DNA of 64,000 nucleotides from Amaranthus tricolor (Eukaryota > Streptophyta > Magnoliopsida > Caryophyllales > Amaranthaceae): positions 29,162,570-29,226,569 of the forward strand of contig NC_080050.1 in NCBI RefSeq assembly GCF_026212465.1, written 5' to 3'. A program made the translations under genes and the position numbers. The first letter of the stretch is position 1. Every line of letters begins with the position of its first letter. The notes under the pieces were generated by a model that saw nothing but the letters and a program-made list of their open reading frames with translations, was not told the DNA's origin and searched no databases. This document shows, in pieces, positions 1-10,741 of the stretch.

Positions 1-110
1 TTAGTTGTTTTTTGCCTGTTAGTCAATTTATACGTATTGTTGTGACATTCCATCTCAATCTTTTAGGATCAAGGTTTTAATATTCTTATTGTGACTTTTA
101 ATATAATCAG

Positions 111-2717
111 GGATCTATCAAACAACGGTCTCTCTGGAGCTGTTCCTGATAATGGTTCCTTTTCCTTGTTTACACCGATCAGGTCTGTGCAAGTTTGAAT
201 AAGTGTTAATTTGACATCGATATTGTTTGATTCCTGACTTCTCATTTATAATTGCAGTTTTGCTAACAACTTGGGTTTATGTGGCCCGGTCACTGGGCGA
301 CCATGTCCTGGATCTCCTCCTTTTTCACCTCCACCTCCTTTCATACCACCTCAACCAATTAATTCACAAAGTAAGTTCGTGCCGTGACTGTGTTATCACT
401 CTAAAATCTAGATGTCATGTAGTGAAGGTTTTATGGATCTTGTTGTCAGTGATCTGAGGATATATCATTTTCGGTAATCCAGAACTATTATCATAGCTGC
501 AGCCTGCAGTAGTTATCTTTCATCTTCCCTGCACTTCCACAATACAATTGTTCTCTGATAATTAGCTATGAGTTCAATATAATATATTATGCCGTTATTT
601 ACTTTTCATCCTTCGGATATCAGGTGGGGTTAGTGCCACAGGAGCAATTGCTGGAGGAGTTGCTGCTGGTGCGGCTTTACTCTTTGCTGCTCCTGCTATA
701 TTATTTGCCTGGTGGCGGCGTCGGAAACCCCAAGAGTACTTCTTCGATGTGCCTGGTCAGTCTCTAGTTTTGTCAACCTTTAATTTGGGCATCCTTGGAG
801 ATCTGTGTTTACATTTCTTAGTTTCTACATGTACTCATCATTTTTGCAGCTGAGGAGGATCCTGAAGTTCATCTAGGACAGCTTAAACGGTTTTCTTTAC
901 GAGAATTGCAAGTTGCGACTGATACTTTTAGCAACAAAAACATACTTGGGAGAGGAGGATTTGGTAAGGTATACAAGGGACGCCTTGCAGATGGATCATT
1001 GGTTGCTGTTAAGCGGCTCAAGGAAGAGCGTACTCCTGGTGGTGAGCTACAATTTCAAACAGAAGTAGAGATGATCAGCATGGCTGTTCATCGTAATTTG
1101 CTCCGATTACGTGGATTTTGCATGACACCGACAGAAAGGTTGCTTGTCTACCCCTACATGGCCAATGGGAGTGTTGCCTCTTGCTTACGAGGTATTTCAA
1201 TCCAATCTGCTCAACACGGGCCAATTATCTTGTGATTAATGTTCTTTTTCCTGTGATGTGTACGCTCCAACTGATTTATCCGTTTATTTGAAGGGATTTT
1301 TTTTTTTTTTTTTTGGGGGGGGGGGGGGGGGGGTAGCGGGCCTTAAACTACGAGGTTTAATTTGAAGGTTTTACATCACAATATCGCTAACATGAATTTG
1401 GTTTCATGTCAGAGCGTCCACCAAATGAACCACCATTGGATTGGCCGACTCGCAAGCGAATTGCTTTGGGATCTGCTAGAGGACTTTCTTATTTGCATGA
1501 CCATTGTGACCCGAAGATCATTCATCGAGACGTAAAAGCTGCCAATATATTGTTGGATGAGGAGTTTGAAGCAGTTGTTGGTGACTTTGGTTTGGCCAAG
1601 TTGATGGATTACAAAGATACTCATGTGACTACAGCGGTACGTGGGACCATAGGGCATATAGCTCCTGAATACCTGTCTACTGGAAAATCCTCAGAGAAAA
1701 CCGATGTTTTTGGTTATGGAATCATGCTTCTGGAGTTGATCACTGGACAACGAGCTTTTGATCTTGCTCGACTTGCAAATGATGATGATGTCATGTTGCT
1801 GGATTGGGTATGCACCCTTGAAATATCTTGATGTTTATTTTTTGTGTTCGGATTATCTTTTTCATGATATAAGTTTGTATGTCCACCAATCCTCAAGGCA
1901 TTACAAAAATGCCTGAAAAAGTTCGGGGATGTTTGGTATGAGCGTTTTAGATTAAAGTAAGAGATTCCCGTGGCTCATTCCATTAGTTGACGTTTGTTAT
2001 GAGATTGGGTTAACCCAATCGCTTTCATAAGCGTAATGGATACCTCCGAATGCTACCACTCACTTTCCCTTACATTTCCATTTGTCATACCAAACGCCCC
2101 CTCAAGATCATGTGAGCTCTGTATATCTACCAAGCACAATATAGCCTTAAATGCACTAATAAGTCGTCGTCATCATCATCAACCCAATATCCTGTCTGTA
2201 GGGTTTGGGTGAGGGAAGGTGACGGACACTCCATACCCGTACTCCCTTCAAAAAGAGTACTAGAGGAATGCGGTCAATTTTACCCAAAAAAAAAAGCCCT
2301 GCATAAAGAGGAGTTGGAGTGTGACATGATTGCCTCAATAGTAAAACTACTTGTAGTAGAACTACGTGCACTAATACGTAACATGTTTAATCAAATACTC
2401 AGGTCAAAGGACTTCTTAAAGAGAAGAAACTAGAAATGCTTGTCGATCCCGACCTTCAAAGGAATTACATCGAGGCAGAAGTCGAACAACTCATCCAAGT
2501 AGCACTTCTTTGCACACAAGGGAATCCGCTAGATCGACCCAAAATGTCGGAGGTGGTAAGAATGCTCGAAGGTGACGGCTTGGCGGAGAGGTGGGATGAA
2601 TGGCAGAAGGTCGAAGTTCTTCGACAAGAAGTGGATTTGGTTCCTCATTCTAACTCTGATTGGATTGTTGATTCAACAGATAATTTACATGCAGTAGAAT
2701 TATCTGGTCCTAGATGA
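111..2717 (+). CDS. SERK: SERK-type LRR receptor kinase, 3' part
   Basis: Plasma-membrane co-receptor kinase; the family (SERK1/2, BAK1) pairs with ligand-binding receptors for brassinosteroid, development and immunity. The 5' exons (signal peptide, most LRRs) lie outside the window. Exons seen: 111-182 (last [19 protein letters not shown]), 258-370 (capping motif and Pro-rich SPP hinge), 624-755 (Gly/Ala-rich transmembrane segment followed by WWRRRKPQ), 850-1191 (juxtamembrane; glycine loop GRGGFGKV; lysine in VAVKRL), 1413-1807 (catalytic [33 protein letters not shown]) and 2403-2717 (kinase C-lobe, ending in the SERK-typical HAVELSGPR). Borders are GT-AG and phases join cleanly over 455 codons. 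All catalytic residues are present, so the kinase looks active. The SPP hinge separates it from other LRR kinases. SERK1 versus SERK2 versus BAK1 cannot be settled here; the tail favours SERK1/2. Confidence 0.95.
1297..1333 (+). repeat. T18-G19 homopolymer junction
   Basis: Eighteen T followed directly by nineteen G, inside the SERK intron between exons 850-1191 and 1413-1807. Such runs are unstable and the length may be a sequencing or assembly artefact. Confidence 0.9.
1925..2101. mobile_element. MITE-like element in SERK intron
   Basis: About 177 bp bounded by inverted ends: left GGGGATGTTTGGTATGA, right end reads GGGGGCGTTTGGTATGA on the other strand. The GGGNNGTTTGGTA type of terminus is common in small plant DNA transposons. 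I could not see a clean target duplication, so the superfamily is open. Confidence 0.55.
2156..2300 (+). repeat. SINE-like dispersed repeat, copy 1
   Basis: Starts in a TCATCATC run, continues with a GGTTTGGGTGAGGGAAGG segment, then CCATACCCGTACTCC and a short A-rich tail. Diverged member of a family also seen at about 3375, 4885, 5738, 15177, 16089 and 23664. Lies in the last SERK intron. Family type (SINE) is inferred from the short length and A-rich 3' side. Confidence 0.45.
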
Positions 2718-3374
2718 TTGTCACATAACATTACATCTAAATGACTGAATATCAAATTGAAAATTAATTTATTAACTTTTTTTCTCATTATATTTTTATT
2801 ATAATTTTTGTTTTTCTTTAATCTTTTGGCTAGCACTTGTAAAGTGGTTTAGTCATCCTGATTCTGGGGTGCCTATTCTTAGGCTTGGTGTTATTTGTGT
2901 AAATTGGACCTGTTTGTAGGGGGTGATTTATCTGGAAGTTAGCATTTTTGTTATATGATTATTTTACCATTTGACAGAAGTGATTTTTTTTTAATTTTTT
3001 TTATTATAGGGTAGGTTAGAGAATCTCTACATGCAGAAAGAGAAAGGGAAAAGGAAAAATCCTCAACTATTAGGTTAATAATCCATGATTCTCTTATAGA
3101 AGTGATTATGTTGATTCAACAACTTATAGTTTATTGGGTACCGTTACGTGAATGTTTGGTTTCAGCGTGCAAGTAGAGATGGTAGTAGTTTAGATCTAAG
3201 TCGAGTTTAAAAGCATGTTTTTCGGTTAAATGATGTAAAATGAATAGAACAGTGAATATATTAATTGACTCAAGTAATATGGTATGGCACAAATCATCAT
3301 CATTTTTTTGTTTTCTTTTACTTTGTAGTTGGTCCTACTTATTTATTTTATTTATATGCATTTAATTTATCTTT
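2718..3374. other. SERK downstream spacer
   Basis: SERK 3' UTR and AT-rich spacer. I see no further coding sequence. Confidence 0.6.
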
Positions 3375-3522
3375 TCCGTGTAGTTTCGTCTCCTTATTTT
3401 TCTCGAGCCGGGGGACTCTTTTGGTCTCGCTCTCCTTTATGGGTATGAGTTGCTGCTGTCCTTCCCTCCATAGTTTTTCTATGAGCGGATACACAGGGTA
3501 GGATGATGATGATGGCATATCA
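3375..3522 (-). repeat. SINE-like dispersed repeat, copy 2 (minus)
   Basis: On the minus strand it shows the family order: ATCATCATC run, GTATCCGCTCATAGAAAAAC, ACTCATACCCATAAAGGAGA, AGAGTCCCCCGGCTCGAGAA, then A-rich sequence. The only copy here in this orientation; the match to the copy at 15177 is clear. Confidence 0.6.
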
Positions 3523-4119
3523 TCATCGTGTGTAGGTAACCTTACATGACTCTTGGTCATAGGGTTCTTATTAACAATATGTTTGGATAACAATTTATAA
3601 GAGAAAAAACAAGGGGGGAAGGAAAAGAAGGTGAAGAGAAATGAAAGGAAAATAACATTATAACTTAAATAATGTATTTTCAATGCTTCTTTTTGTCAAT
3701 CTTTAGCAACAAGGTTGTAAAAAGACACATTAGAATCATACGGTCTAGTGACAACAAGATAAAAAAAAGAATTTAAAATCTCATTTACTATTAGATAAAT
3801 TACATTTTCACGTTGTGATTAAAATACTCCTATTATTTTTATAAAATAACGAATATTTCATAATTGGTGCATTAACTTGAAAAGAATAAATTCACAAAAC
3901 CACTAAGACTAAGATGGGTAAATTCAAATTCTTGATTCCAATTTTACTTCTATAAATTAAGAAGGTTCCTAAAACAAAGGGACATCAACATACACAAACT
4001 TATATATTAGAGAATACGCACACAATTCCCAACACAAACAAAAAATGAGTTCCTCTGCTCAAATGCAAAAGCCTGTGGTTGGTGGCTGGTCTCCTGTTGA
4101 TCCACACAGTGAAAAGATT

Positions 4120-4630
4120 GAAAATTTGAATAAAATTAGATGTTTTAACAATTTAATTTTCAAAATAAGCTTCGTAAAGACTTAATTCTCAAAATAAGCG
4201 TTCGTACATCCAAACCTAGCCTTGGAGTAAGTCGTTATTACTAACAACGACTTAAAAAAATATATAATAATAATTTTTTTTTAAAGTCGCTGTTAGTAAC
4301 AGCGACTTAATGCGTTTTAAGTTTCCAGTTCTCAGTTACTTCCTCATTCCAACCTACGAGATTAAGGAGTTGACCAGTTAACCTTAAAGTCGTTGTTACT
4401 AACAGCGACTTAAGGAGTTGACTGGTCAACTCCCTGAGTCGCTGTTAGTAACAGCGACTTATGGCTTTTTTCTTTTTTTTTTTTTTTTTTTTTTGTCTTT
4501 CGCTGTTAGTAACAGCGATTTACTTCAAGGTTAGGTTTGGATGTATGGACGCTTATTTTGGAAATTAAGTTTTCACGAAGCTTATTTTTGAAATTAAGTT
4601 GTTAAATAATCTTATTTTATTCAAATTTCC
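4120..4630. mobile_element. Mutator-like MITE with 9-bp target duplication
   Basis: Flanked on both sides by GAAAAGATT (4111-4119 and 4631-4639), a perfect 9-bp target duplication, the hallmark of Mutator-like elements. The ends are inverted repeats about 100 bp long: left GAAAATTTGAATAAAATTAG, right (reverse strand) GGAAATTTGAATAAAATAAG, continuing to a shared ATCCAAACCTA. The interior holds five near-palindromes of the form AGTCGCTGTTAGTAACAGCG followed by ACTT, plus a T-run at about 4469-4494. No transposase is encoded, so it is non-autonomous. It disrupts cystatin exon 1. Confidence 0.9.
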
Positions 4631-4884
4631 GAAAAGATTCAAGTGCTTGCTAAATGGGGTGTCAATGAGGAAAACAAAAAACACGTAAGTTTTATCTTTT
4701 TACGAATTATTATATGAGACATTTTTATAAAATCACAGTTAAATGTGCTTGTATGATAAGTAATCCTAGTGATACTAACTACTATTTTGATTTTATGATT
4801 TTGATATATTTAGAGATATTGAGACGGTGCTTTGACAAATATGTAATCCCGAACAAGACAAATTAGTAAGGATAGAAGGAACAT

Positions 4885-5036
4885 CATCATTATCATCGCG
4901 CACCCATAGGAATTATGATTAAGGTATGGGGAGGGAATGGATGCGACGACCCGTACCCATAAAGGAGGATGGGGCTAAAGAGTCCCTCGACTCGAGAAAG
5001 CTCCTTAAAAAGAGAGATTCCTACAAACAAAAAGGA
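4885..5036 (+). repeat. SINE-like dispersed repeat, copy 3
   Basis: Family order ATCATCATTATCATC, GGGGAGGGAATGG, CCCGTACCCATAAAGGAGGA, AGAGTCCCTCGACTCGAGAA, then A-rich. It sits exactly where cystatin exon 2 should be. Confidence 0.6.
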
Positions 5037-5060
5037 TATAAGATTGCTGTTGCTAACTAA

Positions 5061-6470
5061 ATATAGTATCTTGCAAGTTACTATATTTGGAAAGTCTTTA
5101 ATATAATGACTTGGTTTACGTACTACTAGTCTATGAAGTATGTACTTGAATAAAAGATCTCATGCATTTATCTTATGATGCTTGGATTAAGTTAAATCCT
5201 ACTATATCATTACTCATTACCTACTTTTGTGGGTTCTTCTAGTCCTACTTTCACAAAAATATTATATTATAGAATTATGATAGATTGTAGATCTACTATG
5301 TACTAAGGTAGATCTGTCACTAACTAAAATTACTTCTCAAGGATTGTTTTATTGAAACTAAAATCAATACTTTCTTTTTTTTTCTTCTCGTTTACTTTTT
5401 GCATAGTTTTCAAAATAAATTTTAAATCTTAATATCTCTAAATACACGTAATAAAAAAATACATAAGAAAAAAGTAGACATTAGAACGAATCTAACGAGA
5501 TTTCACTTGGATATATTTTAATATATTTTATCTTCTAAATATGTCTCAAAAACATTAATCAAACTTCTCTCTCCTTAAAGTAGAATATTCTAAATAAGAA
5601 GAATATTAGAGATAATTCAAATAAATAATAGGTAGACATAACAATATAATTAAACTTTTATATATACATCATGCTCATGGTTTTAATAAAAACTAAAATT
5701 AATAATTATTAATTCATTCATAAAATAGTTATATGATATCTCATCATCATCATATCCAGTGTATCCCGCTCATAGAAAACTATAGTCAGAGTCTAAGAGT
5801 TATATGATATCTATATTAGATAATTAGAATTAACACCTATTGAGATGAAGTAACAATCTAAATTGATAAAACCACCATAAATGTAGTGATATATCATATA
5901 TATGAGACTTTTGCATGCTCTCATTTACAACGTTATTTGATACAACTTTTAGTAAAATGTTATTTTGATCAAACATATATAGTTCTAATATAAAAATAAA
6001 TTCAGAAAATTAAAATTATGTCTCAAAACTCTCACATGTAGTAATATTAAAATTTAATAAATGGATGAAATGATCCAATAAATGGTTACAATTAATCTCT
6101 CATAAAGAGAGGGTGACACTTTTTTAATTATAAAAGAACAAAATGCTAAAACAAATAGAGCGAGGATGTTATTTATAGAACAAAATACAAATTTACTATA
6201 TACACTAAAATACAAATTCAAAATCCCAACCCTATTGATAAATTAAATTTGCAAGTCGTTATTGATATATTCTATATCCTAATGAAATTGCACTAATTCC
6301 ATTCATATATTTCTTCCATTTATATATTTCTTTCACTTTTAATGATAATTGATCAAAATTGCGCTCTATACTCCAAAATCAAATCTTCTAAATAAAAACG
6401 AATTAGTTGACTTATTGACTATTTGTAATTAATTGATTCAAACTTGCACCGAATACCTATTTTTTTATTC
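5061..6470. other. AT-rich spacer with decayed MITE sequence
   Basis: The first ~170 bp match the 3' flank of the intact cystatin. Around 5360-5600 is sequence resembling the Stowaway-like element at 60999 (shared AGATTTCACTTG motif). A truncated SINE-like copy lies at 5738-5800. About 6226-6270 repeats part of the cystatin upstream region. No gene seen. Confidence 0.5.
5738..5800 (+). repeat. SINE-like dispersed repeat, truncated copy 4
   Basis: Only the 5' part of the family is present: ATCATCATCATATCCAGTGT, CCCGCTCATAGAAAACTATA, GTCAGAGTCTAAGAG. Confidence 0.6.
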
Positions 6471-6473
6471 AGC

Positions 6474-6700
6474 CCGTCTTGTATGAGACCGTCTCATGAC
6501 GGGCCCATATATAATTAGCCCTTTTTTTAATTGATTACTTTAAGATCATAATTGATCGTTTTAAGATTAAGTATTCACTGTATGAGTATAAAAAGTTTTT
6601 ATTTTAAAATTATAAGTGATTACTTTAAGAAAAAAAGTGTATATTGGGCCAGCCTAATAGATTGGTCTCACCGTGAGATTGTCTCATTTAAGAATTAGTG
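6474..6700. mobile_element. MITE of the GAGACGGTCTC family, copy 1
   Basis: Inverted ends: left TTGTATGAGACCGTCTCATG, right CCGTGAGATTGTCTCATTTA. The interior is AT-rich with repeated TTACTTTAAGA. Related copies lie near 25705, 25938 and 52360. Superfamily not assigned. Confidence 0.6.
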
Positions 6701-7227
6701 TTGTTTATTACGTTTATAGAATCCCATTCACTACTGATAAATTAAATTTGCACGTTGTTATCAAAATATTCATTTTGTCTCCATGAAGCACATCAACAAA
6801 TATTTCTATTTAAATTTGTTTCGCTTTGTTGTGAATGAACTATGTCAATGGTGAAGAAACAATAAACAAACTAATGCAAAGAACAATCACAAAACAGAAC
6901 AAAATAATGGAAGAAGAAACACACAATATATGAGGTATCTAATGATACTCCCCCTCAAACAAAGTATCTTATCATTAATATAAGCAACAATATATTAATG
7001 ACTCACCTTAGAAGCTTCAAAAACAACCTCTCAAAGCAAAGATTGAACTTTTGATGTTAATCTTTCTCAAATGCCCTAATACAATGGGAGAATACTCTCT
7101 TGGCTAAAAACCTAGTTAACTCTTAGTAATAGACTCTCTCTTAAACCCTAATGGTCTCCCGAGACCTGTTATATAGTCCTAAGATATATGTGGAAGTCTT
7201 AAGACCAATAGCTAAAAAATCCAAACA
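6700..7227. other. Cystatin-upstream repeat and possible LTR remnant
   Basis: 6717-6775 repeats the segment found upstream of the intact cystatin (GATAAATTAAATTTGCACG). About 6950 contains, on the minus strand, TTTGAGGGGGAGTATCATTA, which resembles a retrotransposon polypurine tract with the start of a terminal repeat. No open frame supports a full element. Confidence 0.35.
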
Positions 7228-8503
7228 AACCCAAATAATATCGAGAGTGGGTTAATAATTAAAATTGAAGTAAACCATATAAAGTATATATATTATTATT
7301 ATAATATAATTTGCCAATTAAAATAAATACAGGTCAGAGAAGGTTCTGAGCATGTTCAACATGTTTAACTTCACAGCGTCCCGAAAAATTAGGGTCCTCA
7401 ATGTTAAATTACGTAGTATACAGTGGCGGATCTAGAGATTAGAGTTCCATGGGGCACCAACAAATGGATGAAATTTCATCAGAGTTTCGTTTGTAAAATT
7501 AACAACTATTTTTATTTTTATTTTTCTAAATTTCTGAAAGAAAATATCTTGGAACACATCCAATACTATGCAAGAATACCTATTAGGAACCAGTACGACA
7601 ATTTCAAAATTCTAGAATACGTGAACACCATTTTATATTGGATACGAGTATGAAGATACTGCAAAATGATAAAAAAAAAATACTTAAAATTGTCTAAAAT
7701 GTAAATAATCAATAAAATTAAACTTTTTAATAAAGCTCATTATTAAGATAAAAAAACAAATGTTTCATCAAACATCAAACAAAACCTTAGTATAATACTC
7801 CACTGCTAAAGAAAAAAACAAAGAAAAGTAAAAAAGTAAAAAAAAATAAAATTACACAAGGTAGTAAGCTAGTAGTAGTACAACTAGTAGTACTCGATGA
7901 GAGAAAAAGTTGTTATAAATGTTACTTTATTTATTAAATAAACAATAAAATAAAGTTATAAGTTTGTAGAAGTAAATAAATTACATATGACTATTAAGAA
8001 CCATGCTTATGTACAACACCGAAAAACCGATCTTCAATCCCGAACAAAGTAACAAGAAGATTTTGTTTGAACTTGATATTAATTCTAGGCGAGATGCTCT
8101 TTCCTAAAATATAATTTCCTCCCTACTACGGTGCTTGGGAATAAACCAGAAATATGTTCTGAGATACAAAGAATTACACTAAATTCCTAGCACACGGAAT
8201 TTAGAATGATGTAAGAAAAACTTAAATGGAAGAAGATACGAAAATTACAATCGAGGATTGCAAGTTTTCTATGTAAAGTGCTCGAAAAGAAAAGAAATCA
8301 GAAACTGAATGTAGAAAATAACCACACAAGCCTTTTATATTTATAGAATAGCTTACACCTTTTCACGAAGCCACATGTTACTCCATGAAACACAAGGTTG
8401 GTTCACGAACTAATGTCGTCTTTCAATCAATCTATACCAATATATCCGGTTAAAATAACCACATTTAACCGTTGGTAGTTACATTATAACTATCAAACGA
8501 ACA
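7228..8503 (+). repeat. 1.27-kb direct repeat, copy A
   Basis: Nearly identical over its full length to 11685-12944 (copy B), from ATCGAGAGTGGGTTAATAA to CATTATAACTATCAAAC. From 7421 it contains the left end of a hAT-type element (CAGTGGCGGATCTAGAG) preceded by GTAGTATA. The right half of that element is absent here. Short open frames at 7423 and 11868 are only the repeat read in one frame and are not supported as genes. Confidence 0.9.
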
Positions 8504-8519
8504 TAAGAAGAGAAACATT

Positions 8520-9390
8520 ATGTTTCTCGCTGCCTGGACTACTCGACCGAGCAGATAGGCTTGACCCGGTCGAGCGCCTTCTCTGAACCTATTGGATCCC
8601 TACTGCAGCTTGGCTCGATCGAGCCACTCATGCTCGATGGGTCGAGCAACCTTCAAAAATCCTCCCAATCTTCGTCCCTTGCCTCCATGCTTGATCATTC
8701 CTTTCATGAACCTCATCAAGTCATCATCATTCAATACTTGGTTAAGAGACCCAAACCTTAGCACTCCATTCCCCATGGCACACTCTGCACCACTCTCAAG
8801 TTTGGAAGACATGGCATGAGCTACGAGATGCTCAAAGTCATCATCAATGTTTTCGGAATGGGCTCTTGCTTCAACACGCTTTTTTGTACTATTTGGGTAT
8901 GAATGTTGAGTCTGAATTACAAATCAATATCGCGGTGTCGCTAATGTTGTGTTTGAATCTTGCTGGCTACGCAATTTACTTTTTAAACTACATTGTGCAA
9001 TTTTTAAAGCAACTAACCTTAGTTTATTTTGATGATATTAATGCCATTTGTCTATCAAAAAACTTAGTGCAACATCAACATACTAAACATATTGAAATAG
9101 ATATACATTTTGTTCGTGAGAAAGTAGTCAGGTCAAATTGATGACCTCTTTTGCAAGGGCTTCCGGTTATACTTCTTCAAGACTTCAGAGACAATCTCAA
9201 CGTTTGTCAATCTCTCGCTCAACTATCACCTGCAGGGGTGTATAATTTGAATATAATTATATTACAAGATACTTGTATATATTTAATCTTAGAATAATTA
9301 GGCATATTTTATATTGTGTAAACATGTTTCTTATTCTTGCATTGTACATCTTTTTCAATTCCAGAAATCAATAAAAAAAAAAAAAAAAAA
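8520..9390 (+). mobile_element. Copia retrotransposon fragment ending in poly(A)
   Basis: Joined to direct repeat copy A. It holds a degraded piece of a Ty1/copia polyprotein (see 8974-9141), then terminal-repeat-like sequence (GCATTGTACATC), and ends in a run of about 18 A (9371-9389). The poly(A) end suggests reinsertion of a retrotransposon transcript rather than an intact element. Confidence 0.6.
8974..9141 (+). pseudogene. Copia reverse transcriptase/RNase H remnant
   Basis: The frame reads FDDINAICLSKNLVQHQHTK then HIEIDIHFVREKV, the conserved copia RNase H region (family form: YVDD..A..LS.NPV.H.RTKHIEID.HF.RE.V). The usual tail specifying the LTR-proximal 'ADIFTK' motif is missing, and the frame stops soon after. 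Only a fragment of the polyprotein is left, so it is inactive. Confidence 0.85.
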
Positions 9391-9657
9391 ACTTAGCATT
9401 TATTCACTACTGATAAATTAAATTTGCACGTTGTAATATCAAAATATTTCATAAGGACAGAAGAATATTAAATGGTCCAATGAACTTGACAAGAATAAAT
9501 TCACACACAACCACTAAGGCTAAAGATGGGGTAAAATCAAATTCTTGATTCCAATTTTACTTCTATAAATTACGAGGGATCCTAATGCAAAGGGACATCA
9601 ATATACACTAACTTAATAACAGAATACACACATTATAATTCACAACGCAAAAATAAA

Positions 9658-10441
9658 ATGAGTTCCTCTGCTCAAATGCAAAAGCCAGTGGTTGGTGGCT
9701 GGTTTCCTGTTGATCCACACAGCGAAAAGATTCAAGAGCTTGCTAAATGGGCTGTCGATGAAGAAAACAAAAAACCCGTAAGCTTTTTCTTTTTCTTTTT
9801 CGCAAATTGTTATATGAGACTGTACTTTATATATATATATATATATTCAATACTCTTACTAATACAAATATTGAGAATATGAAATACCATTTTGATTTTA
9901 TGGTTTTGGCATAATTAGAGATATTAACGATTAAAATGGTGCTTCGACAAGAGTGCAATCCCGAAAAACTATCTTAGGTTTATTTTTATCATTATTAGGG
10001 TGGTTTTTTTAGTTTTCGTCCCAGCAAGTATTCATTTTCTTGATCGTCAAATAATTATTTTTTAAAAAAGATTTATTAGATTATATATAACATATTATAA
10101 GACTAATTATTATTTTATCTTTTGATCGAGTTGGTTTCTTTAACATTCCAAATTATCGAAATATTAATATATTTGTTACCTTATTGCTAAAATAAAAAAT
10201 GCAGAGTGTGTATAAGCTAGCGTACAAAAAAGCATTTTATGCGGAAGAACAAATTGTTTCTGGTAGGAACTATCGGATTGATTTCGAGGCATATATTAAT
10301 ATATTCCCAGGACCAGCAGCAAAAACAGAAAAAGTTGGAAAGTTTCAAGCAATTATTTACGAGGATTTGAAGGGCAACTTAGAGCTTACTAAATTTAGCC
10401 CTCTTTTGCAAGCCAATGAGAAGATTGCTGTTGCTAATTAA
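9658..10441 (+). CDS. Phytocystatin (cysteine protease inhibitor)
   Basis: Inhibits papain-like cysteine proteases; in plants the family regulates endogenous proteolysis and deters insects and pathogens. Two exons: 9658-9777 and 10205-10441, joined in phase 0 across a GT-AG intron of 427 bp, giving 118 aa. Visible family features: N-terminal Gly-Gly (VVGGW, near residue 12), the helix motif KIQELAKWAVDEENKK (about 24-39), the central QIVSG loop in the EEQIVSGRNYR stretch (about 59-69), and the C-terminal YEDLKGNLEL strand. The usual Pro-Trp hairpin is not conserved. There is no signal peptide, so a cytosolic form is likely. It is the intact member of a tandem pair; upstream sequence is shared with the broken copy at 4045, including a TATAAATTA box about 95 bp before the ATG. 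Confidence 0.88.
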
Positions 10442-10473
10442 TAAAAATATGTTGCAAGTTACTATATTTGGAA

Positions 10474-10734
10474 GTTACTACTATGTACTTGAATAAATGA
10501 TTTCATGATGCATGTATCTTATGATATTGAAAATACTTCACACGTGAGATATGATCCCATATTAATAAAATAGTGGGTTGTTGACTTGTATATATAGTGG
10601 GTGAGCTGATCTTCCTACTACCATATGGTTTTGGGAAACAATAAACCTCACCAAGTGTATGTACAAGTCAACGCTCACCAAGTTACTACTATGTACTTGA
10701 ATAAATGATTTCATGATGCATGTATCTTATGATA
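10474..10734 (+). repeat. 54-bp direct repeat pair in cystatin 3' flank
   Basis: The stretch beginning GTTACTACTATGTACTTGAA and ending GTATCTTATGAT occurs at about 10474-10527 and again at about 10681-10733, apparently without mismatch, separated by about 150 bp. The repeats frame the downstream region of the intact cystatin. Confidence 0.8.
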
Positions 10735-10741
10735 CATGGGA

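Larger units (their letters stand above)
4045..5060 (+). pseudogene. Cystatin pseudogene (tandem copy 1)
   Basis: Broken copy of the cystatin at 9658. Exon 1 starts MSSSAQMQKPVVGGW as in the intact gene and runs into PVDPHSEKI, where a 511-bp Mutator-like element (4120-4630) interrupts it. Coding sequence resumes after the element (QVLAKWGVNEENKKH) and meets a GTAAGT donor near 4684. Almost all of exon 2, including the QxVxG protease-binding loop, is gone; a SINE-like repeat occupies the place, and only the last codons KIAVAN plus stop remain (about 5040-5060). The matching 3' flank follows. No functional inhibitor can be made from this copy. Confidence 0.9.

Noticed and set aside
7423..7653. 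Short frame repeated at 11868
   Set aside because: Both frames begin within the end of a hAT-type element and are part of the duplicated non-coding block; substitutions and frames do not look selected.
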